DNA from: Prunella strophiata
Lineage: Eukaryota > Chordata > Aves > Passeriformes > Prunellidae
Direction: 5' to 3'
NCBI GenBank assembly: GCA_036583965.1
Contig: JAZBQD010000065.1
Coordinates: 124,001 to 188,000, forward strand
DNA length: 64,000 nucleotides
A program made the translations under genes and the position numbers. Shown here one piece after another: positions 11,653 through 22,600 of this stretch; position 1 is the stretch's first letter, and each line of letters begins with the position of its first letter. Under the pieces are notes generated by a model, which saw only the letters and a program-made list of their open reading frames with translations, was not told where the DNA came from and searched no databases.

Positions 11653-12260
11653 CTAAGGTAGTTTTTCAGCAAACCATTTGTATGCTCCACCATCCCATTT
11701 GCTTGAGGATAATAAGGTACATGAAAAACCCATTTGATACTTTTTTTTCTGTGCCTGTCTTGCACCATCACACTGGTGAAGTGTGATTGTTACTCTGTAT
11801 AGAATCTGGAATAGGGAGACTGGAAAACCAATTACAGAGTCCTTAAAGAGTAGCTTTGGCATCAGCTTGCCTGCTTTTAGTAGCAACTAACAGTCCAGAT
11901 ACGACTTCCATACATCTTAGGATGTACTTGTAACCATTAGATGTCTTCAGAGGTCCAATATCATCTATTTGCCAAGTGGACCACAGTGCCTTGTTATTTT
12001 TGACAAGTAAAGGCAGTGCCTGGTCTGGGTGATTTTGTACAAGTCTTAATTGGCACTGGGGACATTGTGTGAGAAATATGTTTACACATCTTCCTGGTAA
12101 TTGGCCAACCTCTACTTTGTTATGCAAAACATAAAACCTCCAGTATGCCCCAGTTTACAGTGTAACCGCTCACCCAATCAATACCAATGTTGTGGACCCT
12201 CCAAGTGATCAGTTTTTATCTTTCTAAATTTTGCCATATGATCCACCTTGGTGTTTCAAT
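11653..12260 (-). pseudogene. Provirus A integrase remnant
   Basis: In 11843-12127 (minus) a CPQCQ Cys pair, the end of the zinc-binding domain, is followed by WSTWQIDDIGPL with the first catalytic Asp of the DDE core, then SNGYKYILRCMEVVSG. Downstream, 11653-11886 carries further core sequence in a shifted frame. The integrase is frameshifted and inactive. Order and strand fit the RT at 13 kb. Confidence 0.7.
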
Positions 12261-12299
12261 TGGTCTATAAGGCTTGAGTATATTGGCATGAGCTTTGAA

Positions 12300-12923
12300 C
12301 TATCCTTTGTGGGTTAGTTGGGATTGAGCCTGTAACAAGAACCATATCCAATCTTCCTTCTGCCAAACCTCCTTTCCATTTACCTGCCAACCTAATGCTT
12401 TCCATAGACACCAGCACTGTGTGGCATTAGCCCAAACATATATTGTCCTTTCTTTCTCATTTACTGCAAGTAGCTCAGCCTTTAATTCTCCCACCCGTGC
12501 ATTTCCCATATCTTATTATTCTACTTCCATTCCTGTCTGAAAGTTAAGAGCAACTGCTCTGTACTTCCATTTGCCATCAGTCCATTTGGCTGAGGCATCA
12601 GTGAACTAGGTATCTAACTTCAGAGTCTGAAGTTAATGGGGGAGCATCCTGTATAGGACTAGGCTTATATGGCTGTTGCAAAGCCAGCATATCTGGGGTC
12701 ACAGCAATTTTGTAGGTTTTTTCAGTCATTTAGTTATATCCATCTGATCTGTGAGTCCTGAGAAATACACATACCATTTGTGTACCGTTGTTTTTTGTGT
12801 AATCCCATTAGGCAGAGCACTGCCTTTTTCAATACTGGCTAACAAGTTAAAAAGTCCTTGGATTTGCACAGGTTGATGCTGTTGAATTTTCTCTACCTGT
12901 TTGAGGGCTCGGGTCAGAGACAA
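12300..12923 (-). pseudogene. Provirus A RNase H / RT connection remnant
   Basis: The minus frame 12300-12509 (ELKAELLAVNEKERTIYVWA) and the flanking frame 12726-12923 (SLTRALKQVEKI) lie between the RT and integrase of provirus A and have the composition of the RNase H and connection regions. Stops and frame changes separate them. Confidence 0.55.
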
Positions 12924-12999
12924 TAATCCCTTTTCCCAGACAGCATATCTCTTTTCACTATATTTTACTGCTGTGAAACTGAACCCTTTTGGTTATTTG

Positions 13000-13889
13000 G
13001 GTCCATGAGGGCCTTTCTGGAACATATTACCTTAAGTCCCATGTTCAGCAAAACCCCATCCAACTGTTATAGGATCACCGGGATGAACCGGTCCTAGTGA
13101 TTGATATGTTTTTAATTCTTCTATTAGTGTTTGCAAAGCCTGTTTGTGACTATCAAGCCACTCCCATGGTCTGGTTTTTCCTCATTACTGAGTGCAATGG
13201 CCTCACTATTATAGAAAATCCAGGTACATGATTTCTCCAATATCCTAAAGTACCCATGATCTTTTGAAGTTCCTTTTTTTATTAGTTGGGGTGGGTTTAG
13301 CATCCAATTTTGTAATGGTTTTCTCTGGGATTACAGCCTGACCAGAAATCCACCAGGCTCCTAGGAATTTTACCTCCTTAGAGGGGCCTTAGCATTTAGC
13401 AGAGAGCCCTTCTATCCCCATATAATTTAATTTATTCCATATATCCTGTGCTGTTGTTCTTACCTTCCCCTTCACCCCCTATCAACACATCATCGATGTA
13501 TTGATAAATTTGTACCCCTCCCAGGATTTCTGTTTATTGAAGGAATTTAGCTACAGCACTGTGTGCTATTGTGGGTGAATGCTTATAGCCTTGGGGTAGG
13601 CAATTAAAGGTATATTATGTCCCCTCCCAAGTAAATGCAAATTTGGGCTTTTCTTCTTCCTGAACTGGAACCATGAAGAACATGTCTTTTACATCTAAAA
13701 CTGCCATCCATTTAGGTGCAGCTACTTGCAGGGTAACAGTGAGACTAGCAATGTTTGGGACTGCCGCAGGAAATGGTCCTGTGTTGGCATTCAGCCACCA
13801 ATAATCAGTAGTTAAGCACCAGCCCCCATTTCCTTACTGGCCTAACAGGAGAATTGTATGGGGAGTGTGTCCTAAATAAAATACCCTTG
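13000..13889 (-). pseudogene. Provirus A reverse transcriptase remnant with YIDD motif
   Basis: Around 13480-13505 the minus strand reads VQIYQYIDDVLIGG, the RT catalytic box, and near 13860 it reads FRTHSPYNSPV, the N-terminal RT finger motif. Stops and frameshifts are frequent, so it is dead. The frame upstream toward protease is split by the LTR at 13890-16045. Confidence 0.75.
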
Positions 13890-14679
13890 TGTGGCGGTTT
13901 CAGTTCGAAACCGGGTGGAAACACCAATTTTGTGTAGTGATTTTGGTTCACCAATTTAAGATTTCTTCAATTTTGAGATTTCCCAGCCAATGCACTAAAG
14001 AATGTGGTGGGTTCGGTGTTGGCCAATCACCAATGCACTCACTTCCTGCTGTGAGATAGGATTAGGAGAAAGGCAAAGCAGGCTCAAAACTTTAAAAAGG
14101 TATAAAGAAGATTGTATTAAAAGTAACTAGAAGGAAAAAAAAGTAGTAAGAATCAAAACCCTCCAGAACACTTCTCCTCCCCCCACAACCTTTTCTTTCC
14201 CACTGACAATGTAAAGAAACCACACCTAAGATTTCCAGTCAGTTTACCACCTCTAAAATAGTCTTTCTTCAGTTAATTGAGGGAGAGAAGTCCCTCCTAT
14301 TAAGATTATGGAGACTTCTCCACAAGAGGAAAGAAAACAGTTCTCTCCTGGCTCTCAATTTCCATGACTAGCAGCCGCCTGGGGAAATCTGCAGTCATGA
14401 AGTCCCTCCCATTTTCCACAAGCTTTCCCACAGCTTGTCTATGGGTCATGTCGACTTATGGGGTATTGTTTTAAAGATGAGCTGTTCAAAGGCAAAAGTT
14501 CTCGTTATCTATTTCTAAAATCATCTTCATCCCTGGGAACAGAGATCGTCTCTCAGATGCACAGAACTACTCTTCTCTCTTTCTCTGTTCAAACTTCTTA
14601 TGGGATCACAGCTATTTCAACATTTGCTTATCTCAGCATGGAGGCTTTTGCTTGATATCAGTTTGAACACTTTCATGTC

Positions 14680-15313
14680 TGTCACGATCCACTAGGGCAA
14701 GTCAGTCGTGATGGTTCGTTTACTGATCCCAAAAGTGCAAAAGACAAACAGCAGGGGACTGTCAGTTTAATGACAACAAATGCACCTTTATTGAGGGCCA
14801 ACAGCAAATGCGATAGTGGGATTAAAAAAAGGAAATAAATGATAGAAAAAAAAGAGGGGAAAGGGGAATATAGCTACCAACGAGATGGAATCCTCATGGT
14901 CCAGCCTCATAGAATCGCCGGTTGTCTGTGGGGGTTAACCGAAGTCGTCTCAAAAGTTGCAGTTTATATAGTCTTAATCCAAAGCGAGTGGCACCTGGCC
15001 AAAAGGTGGGGAAGATTCATGGGCCATTGTTTTAGGACCCCTTGGTTTGTGAAACAGGTGCGAGCATGCAAGGACAAGCCACTGCTTGTCGAAACTTGTG
15101 GGCAGGTGCAGGCATGTAAGGGCAAGCCACCATTTATCAGAACCTGTTCGGAGCAGTGTTCTGTGAAGGTACAGCGAGCACACCTGCAAACAATCACTTG
15201 GCATAATATCCAGAAAACATCCACCTCAGACAGGCCAGAGCTCCTGTCGGAGTCTTCAGGGTCCATGCGACGATCGTGAGGCAAATGAAGGAAACTTCGG
15301 ACCGTCTCTCACA
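14680..15313 (-). mobile_element. CpG-rich LTR nested in the 13890-16045 LTR, TSD ATGTC
   Basis: TGTCACGATCCACT...GTCTCTCACA, 634 bp, flanked by ATGTC at 14675-14679 and 15314-15318. The minus strand shows TATATAAAC and AATAAAGG. Many CpGs survive (cgatcgtgagg, ggaccgtctc), so it is probably among the youngest insertions. It holds a 48-bp tandem duplication at 15055-15150. Confidence 0.9.
15055..15150. repeat. Two-copy 48-bp tandem repeat in LTR U3
   Basis: Copies at 15055-15102 and 15103-15150 share caggtg, agcatg/ggcatg, acaagccac/gcaagccac and a final ttgtgg/ttcgg block. This is the usual architecture of duplicated retroviral enhancers. Confidence 0.75.
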
Positions 15314-16045
15314 ATGTCCCCATAGTTTCATGCGTTATAAGGAAAAAGAATCCTTTCTCCATAGCTTACAAGAGGATTTCAGCTCCAAAAACAAGGCATC
15401 TCCTCCCCCTCCCATCTGAGACTTAACTTGTTCCTCACTGATCTCAGTGTCTTCAAGCTGTTCCTTTACATACTTACATCTTGTTTTTTTTCTCTCACTC
15501 GAGGGAGGATTGAAGCACTGAAAGGGTTAACATCACGCCTGGGGCCTACCTGACCCGCCGGTAACTTGTGGCAGGGAGCTGCAGCTGGGTTGTGTCAGGC
15601 TGGGTTGTGCCAGGATCTGCCTCATAGTTGGTCTTTGGTTTTTTGTATGGGTTGCAAGGGTCTCCGGTCTTAGCCGCTCTGGGGGAAGGAGATTTGATGA
15701 TAAGATCTTCACAGCCGGGGCTGGCCGGCCCAGGCTCTACAGCCTCCCCCGCCTTCCTGTCCCACAGCTGCTGGAGCCTAGCCCAGCCTGACCAGAGCTG
15801 ATGACAGGGGGCCGGCAGACGGCCCGGGGAACCACCCAGCCCGGCCTGGCCAAGACGGGGCTGCAGCCAGGGTCTGCCACCTCCTCACCGATCAGAAAGG
15901 AAAGAAAAAGTTCCCGGGTTTTTTTGTCTCTAACATGTGTGTTTCACAGAGGCGTGTCCAGCTTCTCAGTGGTTCAACAGACTGTCAGTTACACAAAAAG
16001 CTTTACATCACTTCTCTGAAATTCCTCGCATCCCAAACCAGGACA

Positions 16046-16564
16046 CCCTGTATTCTATATCCCTAATTACTTATTTTATCCCTTCTCTGGCTGCAGGGGA
16101 AACAGAGTACTGTTTGATATTGGTTGCAGTAGAAACAGGTAAAACTGGAGACATCTTTAATAGATTCATTTTCCTATTTTCTCCAGAAAATTTACTATTT
16201 GGAGTTTTTGCAGGCCCGAATAACCAAACATTCACATTGGGCAATTGCCAAACTTTTCCTTTAGGAATATCGTGTCCTAAAATATTTTCTTCATGGTCTG
16301 CAATTGCAAATGTGTGTGAGGACATTAGTTTTCCCCAGGTAACCATAAATGTAATTTGGCAGTATAACATATAATACTTTGTCCATTAAATCCTGGTAGA
16401 TGGACCCTTTTTCTTTTAAAACTTAAATTTAGTTTTTCAGCATCTGTGGAGGTGATTAGACATATTTGGGCTCCTATATCAATTAGAAAATTCAAAGTTT
16501 CTTTTGTAGGTCCTACTGGTAAGTAGATATGGGGCCCATCTTTATCAGACCATTGATAGGTCAT
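16046..16564 (-). pseudogene. Provirus A protease remnant
   Basis: Minus frame 16325-16564 has FLIDIGAQICLI, the retroviral aspartic-protease active-site loop with Ile where Thr is usual (D-I-G-A for D-T-G-A). Frame 16071-16370 continues with ILGHDIPKGKVWQLP, the expected protease C-terminal part. It leads toward RT until the LTR at 16045. Frameshifted, no longer functional. Confidence 0.7.
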
Positions 16565-16819
16565 AATGGGCCACTGATGAGTCCCAAGGGTTTTTTCCTT
16601 TTTGTGTTTCTGTTGTCTCAGAAGGGTTGGGGGGATGGAGGGTGGTTTTCCCGTGGAAGGTTTTTGTTATTTATGTTTCCCCCTTGTTGTACTACGTTGA
16701 CTAAGTCTGCTGTTACTGCAGTAGGTTGTCCCCTCAGAGCTGCACAGGAAATACCTAAGGTCACTGCCATCCTCCACAGCTCATTTCACTCTTCCCGGAA
16801 GTGAACTGGGGTTTTTGAT

Positions 16820-17593
16820 CTTTCTATTATCTTGGGTAGGGTATGTTCACATTTCAGTTGTTGAGCTCCTCTCAATAGACTGAGTTTGTTCTCCATGATG
16901 AGTTTCCCAGCCCATTTTCTTTGTGTGGTTTACATCATGCAAGAGTCCTGCCCACATGGGGATAGGTCATCTCAGGGCTTGGGGATCTTGCAATGCTTTA
17001 TTATGCATTACATCTCTTCTAATTTAATCTCATTGCCCCACTAAATAAGTTTTTAACAATGTTGAGGCTCCTCTCAACAGAGGTCTTAATATATTAGGAT
17101 ACACCTCTGCAGAGATTGGTGTCTCCATTTGCACAACTGTACACTTCCCAGAGGCAAACCTGCCTTTGTACCAGTGGCGGCAATTTCATTAGCTGACTGT
17201 ATGGGTATGGAAGCTGGTTCTCCTCTTTCTATAACATCTATTCCTTCTGCCCAACATGCAACCCTGCTGATTATGGAATGGGGTTGATTGGTAGGCTCAG
17301 GTCCTAGATATAATAAGACTCTTGGCCCCCAGTATCTGTCAGCTTCATTTCCATCCAACAATATTCTGTCTCCCCCTGAGAGGCTCACTCTTCATAAATA
17401 CTTAGTTTCTGACACCCCTGGTTATTGTCCATATTTTTCCTGTAGATTTGCCAATTACAGGGGGTCCCAGGGAGTAGTTCTGACCATGTTCCTCCTGACC
17501 TTGAGGTCCTTCAGACACTTTGGTCTTAATTATGGGTCTAATTTTTAATTCTGGAACCTCTTCCACTTTAGGAGCTAGCAGTTCAATTGTTTC
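16820..17593 (-). pseudogene. Provirus A gag (capsid-like) remnant
   Basis: Minus frames 17402-17623 (ELKIRPIIKTKV) and 17086-17388 (SLSGGDRILLDGNEADRYWG, then ISRVACWAEG) resemble the capsid region of avian ERV gag as I know the group. Assignment also rests on position: immediately upstream of protease, same strand. 16565-16820 should hold the nucleocapsid but I could not define zinc knuckles. Confidence 0.55.
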
Positions 17594-18040
17594 ATTGGAG
17601 CTGGAGAAGGGTCTGGAGCACATGTCTGATGAGGAGAAGCTGAGGAAGCTTGGGGTCTCAGCCTAGAAAAAAAGGAGACCGAGGGGGGACCTTATTGCTC
17701 TCTACAACTACCTGAAAGAAGGTTGTAGCTAGGTGGGGGTCAGTCTCTTCTTCCAGGTAACAAGTGACAGGATGAGAGGAAATGGCCTCAAGTTGTGCTA
17801 GGGGAGGTTTAGATTGGATATTAGGAAACATTTTTTCACTGAAATGGTTGTAAAGCATTGGAACGGTCTGCCCAGACAGGTGACAGAGTCACTATCCCTG
17901 GAAGTGTTCAAAAAATATGTGGATATGGCACTTGAGGACATGGTTTAGTGGTGAACATGGTGGTGGTGCTGGGTTAATGCTTGGAGTTGATGATCTTTAA
18001 TATCTTTTCCAACCTTAACGATTCTATGATTCTATGATTT
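17594..18040 (+). repeat. CR1 LINE 3' fragment inserted in provirus A leader/gag
   Basis: Starts 'ttggagctggagaagggtctgg', passes through the conserved 'aaatggcctcaagttg' and 'gggttaatgcttggagttgatgatc' blocks and ends with attctatg octamers. 5'-truncated, on the opposite strand to the provirus. Confidence 0.85.
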
Positions 18041-18388
18041 AGTCCATGACATTGGGCTCTATCTGACTTAACAGTCTTTGAGGTAGGAAAGATCATGTGT
18101 GGTGTTGGATTCTTGTGTCTTTAAGCCAGTTCTGTTCCCACCACCGCTGTGCTCATTCAGTTTTCTCCAAGTTCATTCTTCATTAATGTGGTGATTGAAG
18201 GGAAGTCGGGTTCAGATCCCCAAATTTGGAGTGGTGAAGATCTATGCTGTGACATGTTCAATGTGGTGATGCACATACAGCTGCCACAGAGGTGATAATA
18301 CACAGTGTTATACAGCAATTAACATAATAGAATTTAATTCATTGGCTATTCTCATCCAAAATCAAATTCTCTTTGAGTCACTGTTATG
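18041..18388 (-). other. Provirus leader region downstream of the PBS
   Basis: Non-coding stretch between the PBS-like site and the CR1. A motif near 18205-18225 (minus: TTTGGGGATCTGAACCCGAC) resembles one in the provirus B leader near 26938-26960 (TTGGGGATCCAACATATGGG). Meaning unknown; it may mark a shared leader or a recombination junction. Confidence 0.4.
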
Positions 18389-18406
18389 ATCCCACTCCTG
18401 AAATAA
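18389..18406 (-). promoter_or_regulatory. Primer-binding site, tRNA-Leu type
   Basis: Minus strand TTATTTCAGGAGTGGGAT directly abuts the LTR end. It matches 15 of 18 bases of the classical tRNA-Leu PBS, including 13 contiguous bases. This makes the adjacent LTR a 5' LTR for sequence at lower coordinates. Confidence 0.75.
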
Positions 18407-19035
18407 TGTTAGGGTCCAATTATTGAGGCCGCTGCCTGAATTCAGGTGCAAATGAGACTGTATGCCAAAGTCAATAGTACAGATTTTATTTAACAGTAAA
18501 TGTGAGGTAGAGAAAGAGGAGGGGAGAAAGACAGAGAGACAGATTAAGTAGAAAGATAGTCACCACAACATGGGCCCCTGCAGCATCCCACTGGCCCTCC
18601 TTCTGATCTTCACAGAGGTGGGGCTCCCCTGAGTATTCTTCTGGAGGTACCACTTTTATACAGTACAAGTCCAGGGTATCCATGAGGTGTATGTACCGTT
18701 CCCAAAACTTGGGATGGCATGTGTATAAGCAGTTGCTTCCTTTCTCACAGTTTGCCATGGTGAGAATTTTTGTTTGAATAGGTTACCCAGATCTGCCTCA
18801 CCAGGCCTGGCATTTTCCTGTTTTTGCCATCTGCGCTTTCCCCACAGTCTGCACAGTGGAATTTTGTATGGTGAGCTAATTCCAAACCTTTCACCTCCAT
18901 GTAGGCCTGAAATTAACACCTTCCTGTTTGCCATCTGAGTTTATCTTAAGTTCTTGTTGTGATAGTTCCTCTTGTAGGAACTTCCTCCTTTGAAAGTTTT
19001 TGAGACCATTTAACTGCATTCTTTAAGTCCTGACA
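18407..19035 (-). mobile_element. LTR (family 3) with tRNA-Leu PBS; 5' LTR of provirus A
   Basis: TGTTAGGGTCC...AAGTCCTGACA, 629 bp. Same family as 32895-33803, which fixes both ends. The lower side has the PBS, the upper side runs straight into provirus B integrase/pol tail, so it is the outer 5' end of an element that integrated into provirus B. The adjacent GGCAC (19036-19040) would be its target duplication. The partner LTR was not found. Confidence 0.75.
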
Positions 19036-19600
19036 GGCACTCACAGGACTTCTCCATCCTCCCGCATTACTCACCAAGTGCTCCAGGGTTCTTGAGCAAA
19101 AGCAATCCCAAAGATGGGTTTGCCTTTACCTGAGGTAGGAATAACCCAGAGTATTTTTCCCAACATGTTTTTAATGTGCACTACAGGAACTTTATCCCCC
19201 TCTACAGTACGTAAAAAATTTGATTGGGCAGGACCAGCCCGATTGGCAGATCCTCTGGTGTTGACTAACCAGGTGGCCTTTGCAAATGTGTATCCCAATG
19301 TTTGAGGGTCCCAGCACACGTTGCTCTCAGTGTAGTCTTTAACAGTTCATTACATCATTTGATTTTTCCATAGGCTGGTGCATAATAGGCAATGTAATAC
19401 ACCCACTCAATGCTATGTTCTTTGGCCCAAGTGTCTATGAGGTTGTTTTGGAAATGGGTTCCATTGTCTGATTCAATTCCTTCTGGGGTACTATGTCACC
19501 ATAAGACTTGCTTTTCAAGCCCCAGGATAGCGTTCCAAGTGGTGGCATGGGGCACAGAATATGTTTCCTGCTATCTAGTGGTTGCTTCCACCACTTTATC
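19036..19600 (-). pseudogene. Provirus B integrase, C-terminal part
   Basis: Minus frame 19071-19319 includes WLVNTRGSANRAG and VPVVHIKNMLGKILWV. Farther upstream (about 19420-19560) the frame with IESDNGTHFQN holds the second catalytic Asp of the DDE core. Stops occur after WSTW and elsewhere. The N-terminal half lies beyond the CR1, at 23974-24268. Confidence 0.75.
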
Positions 19601-22600
19601 ATAGAATATGCTGAGTTGGAAGGGACCCATCATGATCATTGAGTATAAGTCCTGGCCCTGTGTTGGACATCCCAAGAACCACACCATGTGCCTGAGAGCA
19701 TCATCTAAAAGCTTCTTGAACTCTGTCAGGCTTGGTGCTATGACCACTTCTCTGGGGAGCCTGTTCCAGTGCCAGACCACCCTCTGAGTGAAGAACCTAT
19801 TCGTAATATCCAACATAAACCTCCCCTGACACAGCTTCATGCCATTTTCTCGAGTCCTGTCACTGGTAACCAAAGAGAAGAGATCAGTTCCTGCCCCTCC
19901 GCTTCCCCTTATGAGGATGTTGAAGACCACAATGAGGTCTACCCTCAGTCTCCTCCAGACTGAACGAATCAAGTGATCTCAGCTGCTCCTCATACGACTT
20001 CCCCTCCAGGCCCTTCACCATCTTTGTGGCCCTCCTTTGGAGACTCTCTAATAGTTTATTATCTTTTTTTATATTGTGGTGACCAAAACTGCACACAGGA
20101 CTCAAGGTGAGGCTGCACCAGTGCAGAGAAGAGTGGGACAATCACCTCCTTTGACCGGCTGGCAATGCTTTGCCTGATGCACCCCAGGACACAGTTGGGC
20201 TTCCTGGCTGCCAGGACACTGCTGACTCATATCCAACTTTGCATCAACCAGGACCCCCAGGTCCCTTTCTGCAGTGCTGCCCTCCAGCCTCTCGTTCACT
20301 AGTCTATATACACAACCAGGGTTGCCCTTTCCCAGGTGCAGAATCTGGCACATCTTTGTTAAATTTCATACAGTTGGTGATTGCACCTCTCTCTAATTTG
20401 TCTAGGTCTTTCTGCAGGGCCTCCCTGCCTTCAAGGGATTTAACAGTTGTTGGCAAACTTAGTATTCCTTCAAGTCCTGTGTCTGAGTTGTTAATAAAGA
20501 TGCTGAAGAGAACTGGGCCAAGGATGGAGCCCTGCGGAATGCCACTAGTGACCGGCCGCCAGTCTGATGTTGCCCCATTTACTATAATCCTTTGTGCCTG
20601 ACCCATGAGGCAGTTGCTCACCCATCATGTAATATGGTTATTCAGTTGTGTGCTGGACATTTTGTGCAGAAGGATCCTGCGAGAGACAGTATCACAAGCA
20701 TTTTCTGAAGTCCAAAAAGATTATATCTACTGGCTTTCCTGGATCAACTAGGTGGATTACTTTACCACAGAAGGAAATCAGGTTTGACAAGCAGGACTTT
20801 CCCCTCATGAAGCCATGCTGGCTGTGACCGATGACTGTGTTGGCCTCCAGCTGTTTTGCAATACCTCCCAGAATAATTTTTCCATTATTTTACCTGGCAC
20901 TGAAGTGAGACTGACAGGCCTGTAGTTTCTGGGGTCCTCCTTCTTGCCCATCTGGAAAATTGGGACAATGTTATCCAGTTTCTGGTCATCTGGGACCTCT
21001 CTGGATTCCCAAGATCACTCAAAAATCATCAAGAGAGGTTTTGCAATGACACGAGCCAGCACCTTCAGGATTCTTGGATGAATCCTATCAGGCCCCATAG
21101 ATTTGAAGGAATTCAGCTAGAGCAGCAGATCCCACACAAGTTCAGGGTCGACTGGGAGTTGATAATTCTTGCAGTCATGGTCCTTCAGCTCAGGGCACTG
21201 AGACTGCCTTGGTCCATCATCAGTGTTGAAGACAGAGGCAAAGAATGCATTAAACATCTCTGCCTTGTCCACAGTTCTGGCAGCTTCAACTCCAGTTGAG
21301 CTTTGGCCACATGAAATTTTTCCCTATAGTGGTAAGTAGCATCTCTGTATTCCTCCCATGTCACCTGAACTTGCTTCAACTGGCCATATACCTCCCTTTT
21401 TTGCCTTTTTTCCAAGAGTCCCTGCTCAGCCAAGCTGGTCCTCTGCCTCGTGTGCTTGACTTCTGACATTTGGGAATTGCCTGCTCCTGTGCCCTTAAGA
21501 GGTGATGTTTAAAAAGTGACCAGCTCTGATGGACCCCAGCACCTGCAAAAACTTTTTCCATGCGGACTTTACTCACTAGTTCCCTGAGCCGCCTGAAGTC
21601 TTCTCTCCTCATGTCCAGAGTTGAGATTTTTTTGGGACCTTTCCTCCTGTCAGCAGAGATTTAAAATTTGGTCGCTTCATGGTTGCTGTGTCGCAGATGA
21701 CTGCCAATCTCCACTTTGCTCATGAGATCCTCTCTGTTGACAAGCAGTAGATCAAGGAGGGCGTCTTTCTGAGTAGTCTCCCTTAGGACCTATTCCATAA
21801 TGTTTTCATCCAGGTGTTTTAGGAATCTTCTGGCCTGCATTGTACCAGCTATGTGGTGTTCCCAGTAAACATCTGGCAAGTTGAAGTCTCCCATAAGGAC
21901 AAGGGTAGTTGACTTGGAAGGGTCACTTAGTTCCTCAAAGAATAATTTGTTGGTGTCATCGTCCTGGCTAGGAGGTCTGTATTAGACTTCCATGATGACA
22001 TCTGCATTATTTGTTTGTCCCTTGATTCTTATCCAGAGGCTCTCAACTGTGCCATTTCCAACTGCAAGCTCCCTACATTCCAGCCCTTCCATTACATACA
22101 ATGCCATCCCCCACCTCCCCCTCTTCTGCCCTGCCTATCCCTCCTAAAGAGTCTGTAACCATCCATCAGGGCACTCCAATCACAAGACTCATCCTGCCAG
22201 GTTTCACTTATACCAATGACGTCACATCTCTGGGACTGGGCCAAAGCTTCGAGCTCATCTTGTTTGTTCCTCATGCTGCGTGCATTGGTATAGAAACATT
22301 TCAGGTGTGGTACATTGTAGCCTACACCTCCTGAAACATATTGAGGGATCCCATTAGTGCTCGTTTCCTCAAGTTTTGGCACACTATTCCATTGCTCATC
22401 ACTGGCAAGCCTGGTTTTGTCCCTTTCCTCCTTCCAAGCTAGTTTAAAGCTCTGTCACCAAGCCCCACTAGCTCCTGTGCTAGAACTGTTTTTCCCCTCT
22501 GAGACAGGTGCATCCTGTCAGGTGTCAGTAGACCAGGTGTTGAATAGATCATCCCATGGTCAAAAAACCCCAATTTTTTCCAACAATACCAACCTTGGAG

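Larger units (their letters stand above)
13890..16045 (-). mobile_element. Long LTR (family 2) inserted between protease and RT of provirus A
   Basis: TGTGGCGGTTTCAG...AACCAGGACA. Flanks are CCTTG (13885-13889) and CCCTG (16046-16050), a 5-bp TSD with one mismatch. Body matches the copies at 5552 and 41515. It has an extra ~46 bp at its lower end before TGTAGTGATTTTGG, and contains the nested LTR 14680-15313. Confidence 0.85.

Noticed and set aside
14964..15284. 106-codon Cys-rich minus frame
   Set aside because: Spans the 48-bp tandem repeat of an LTR; its repeated peptide is a by-product of the DNA duplication.
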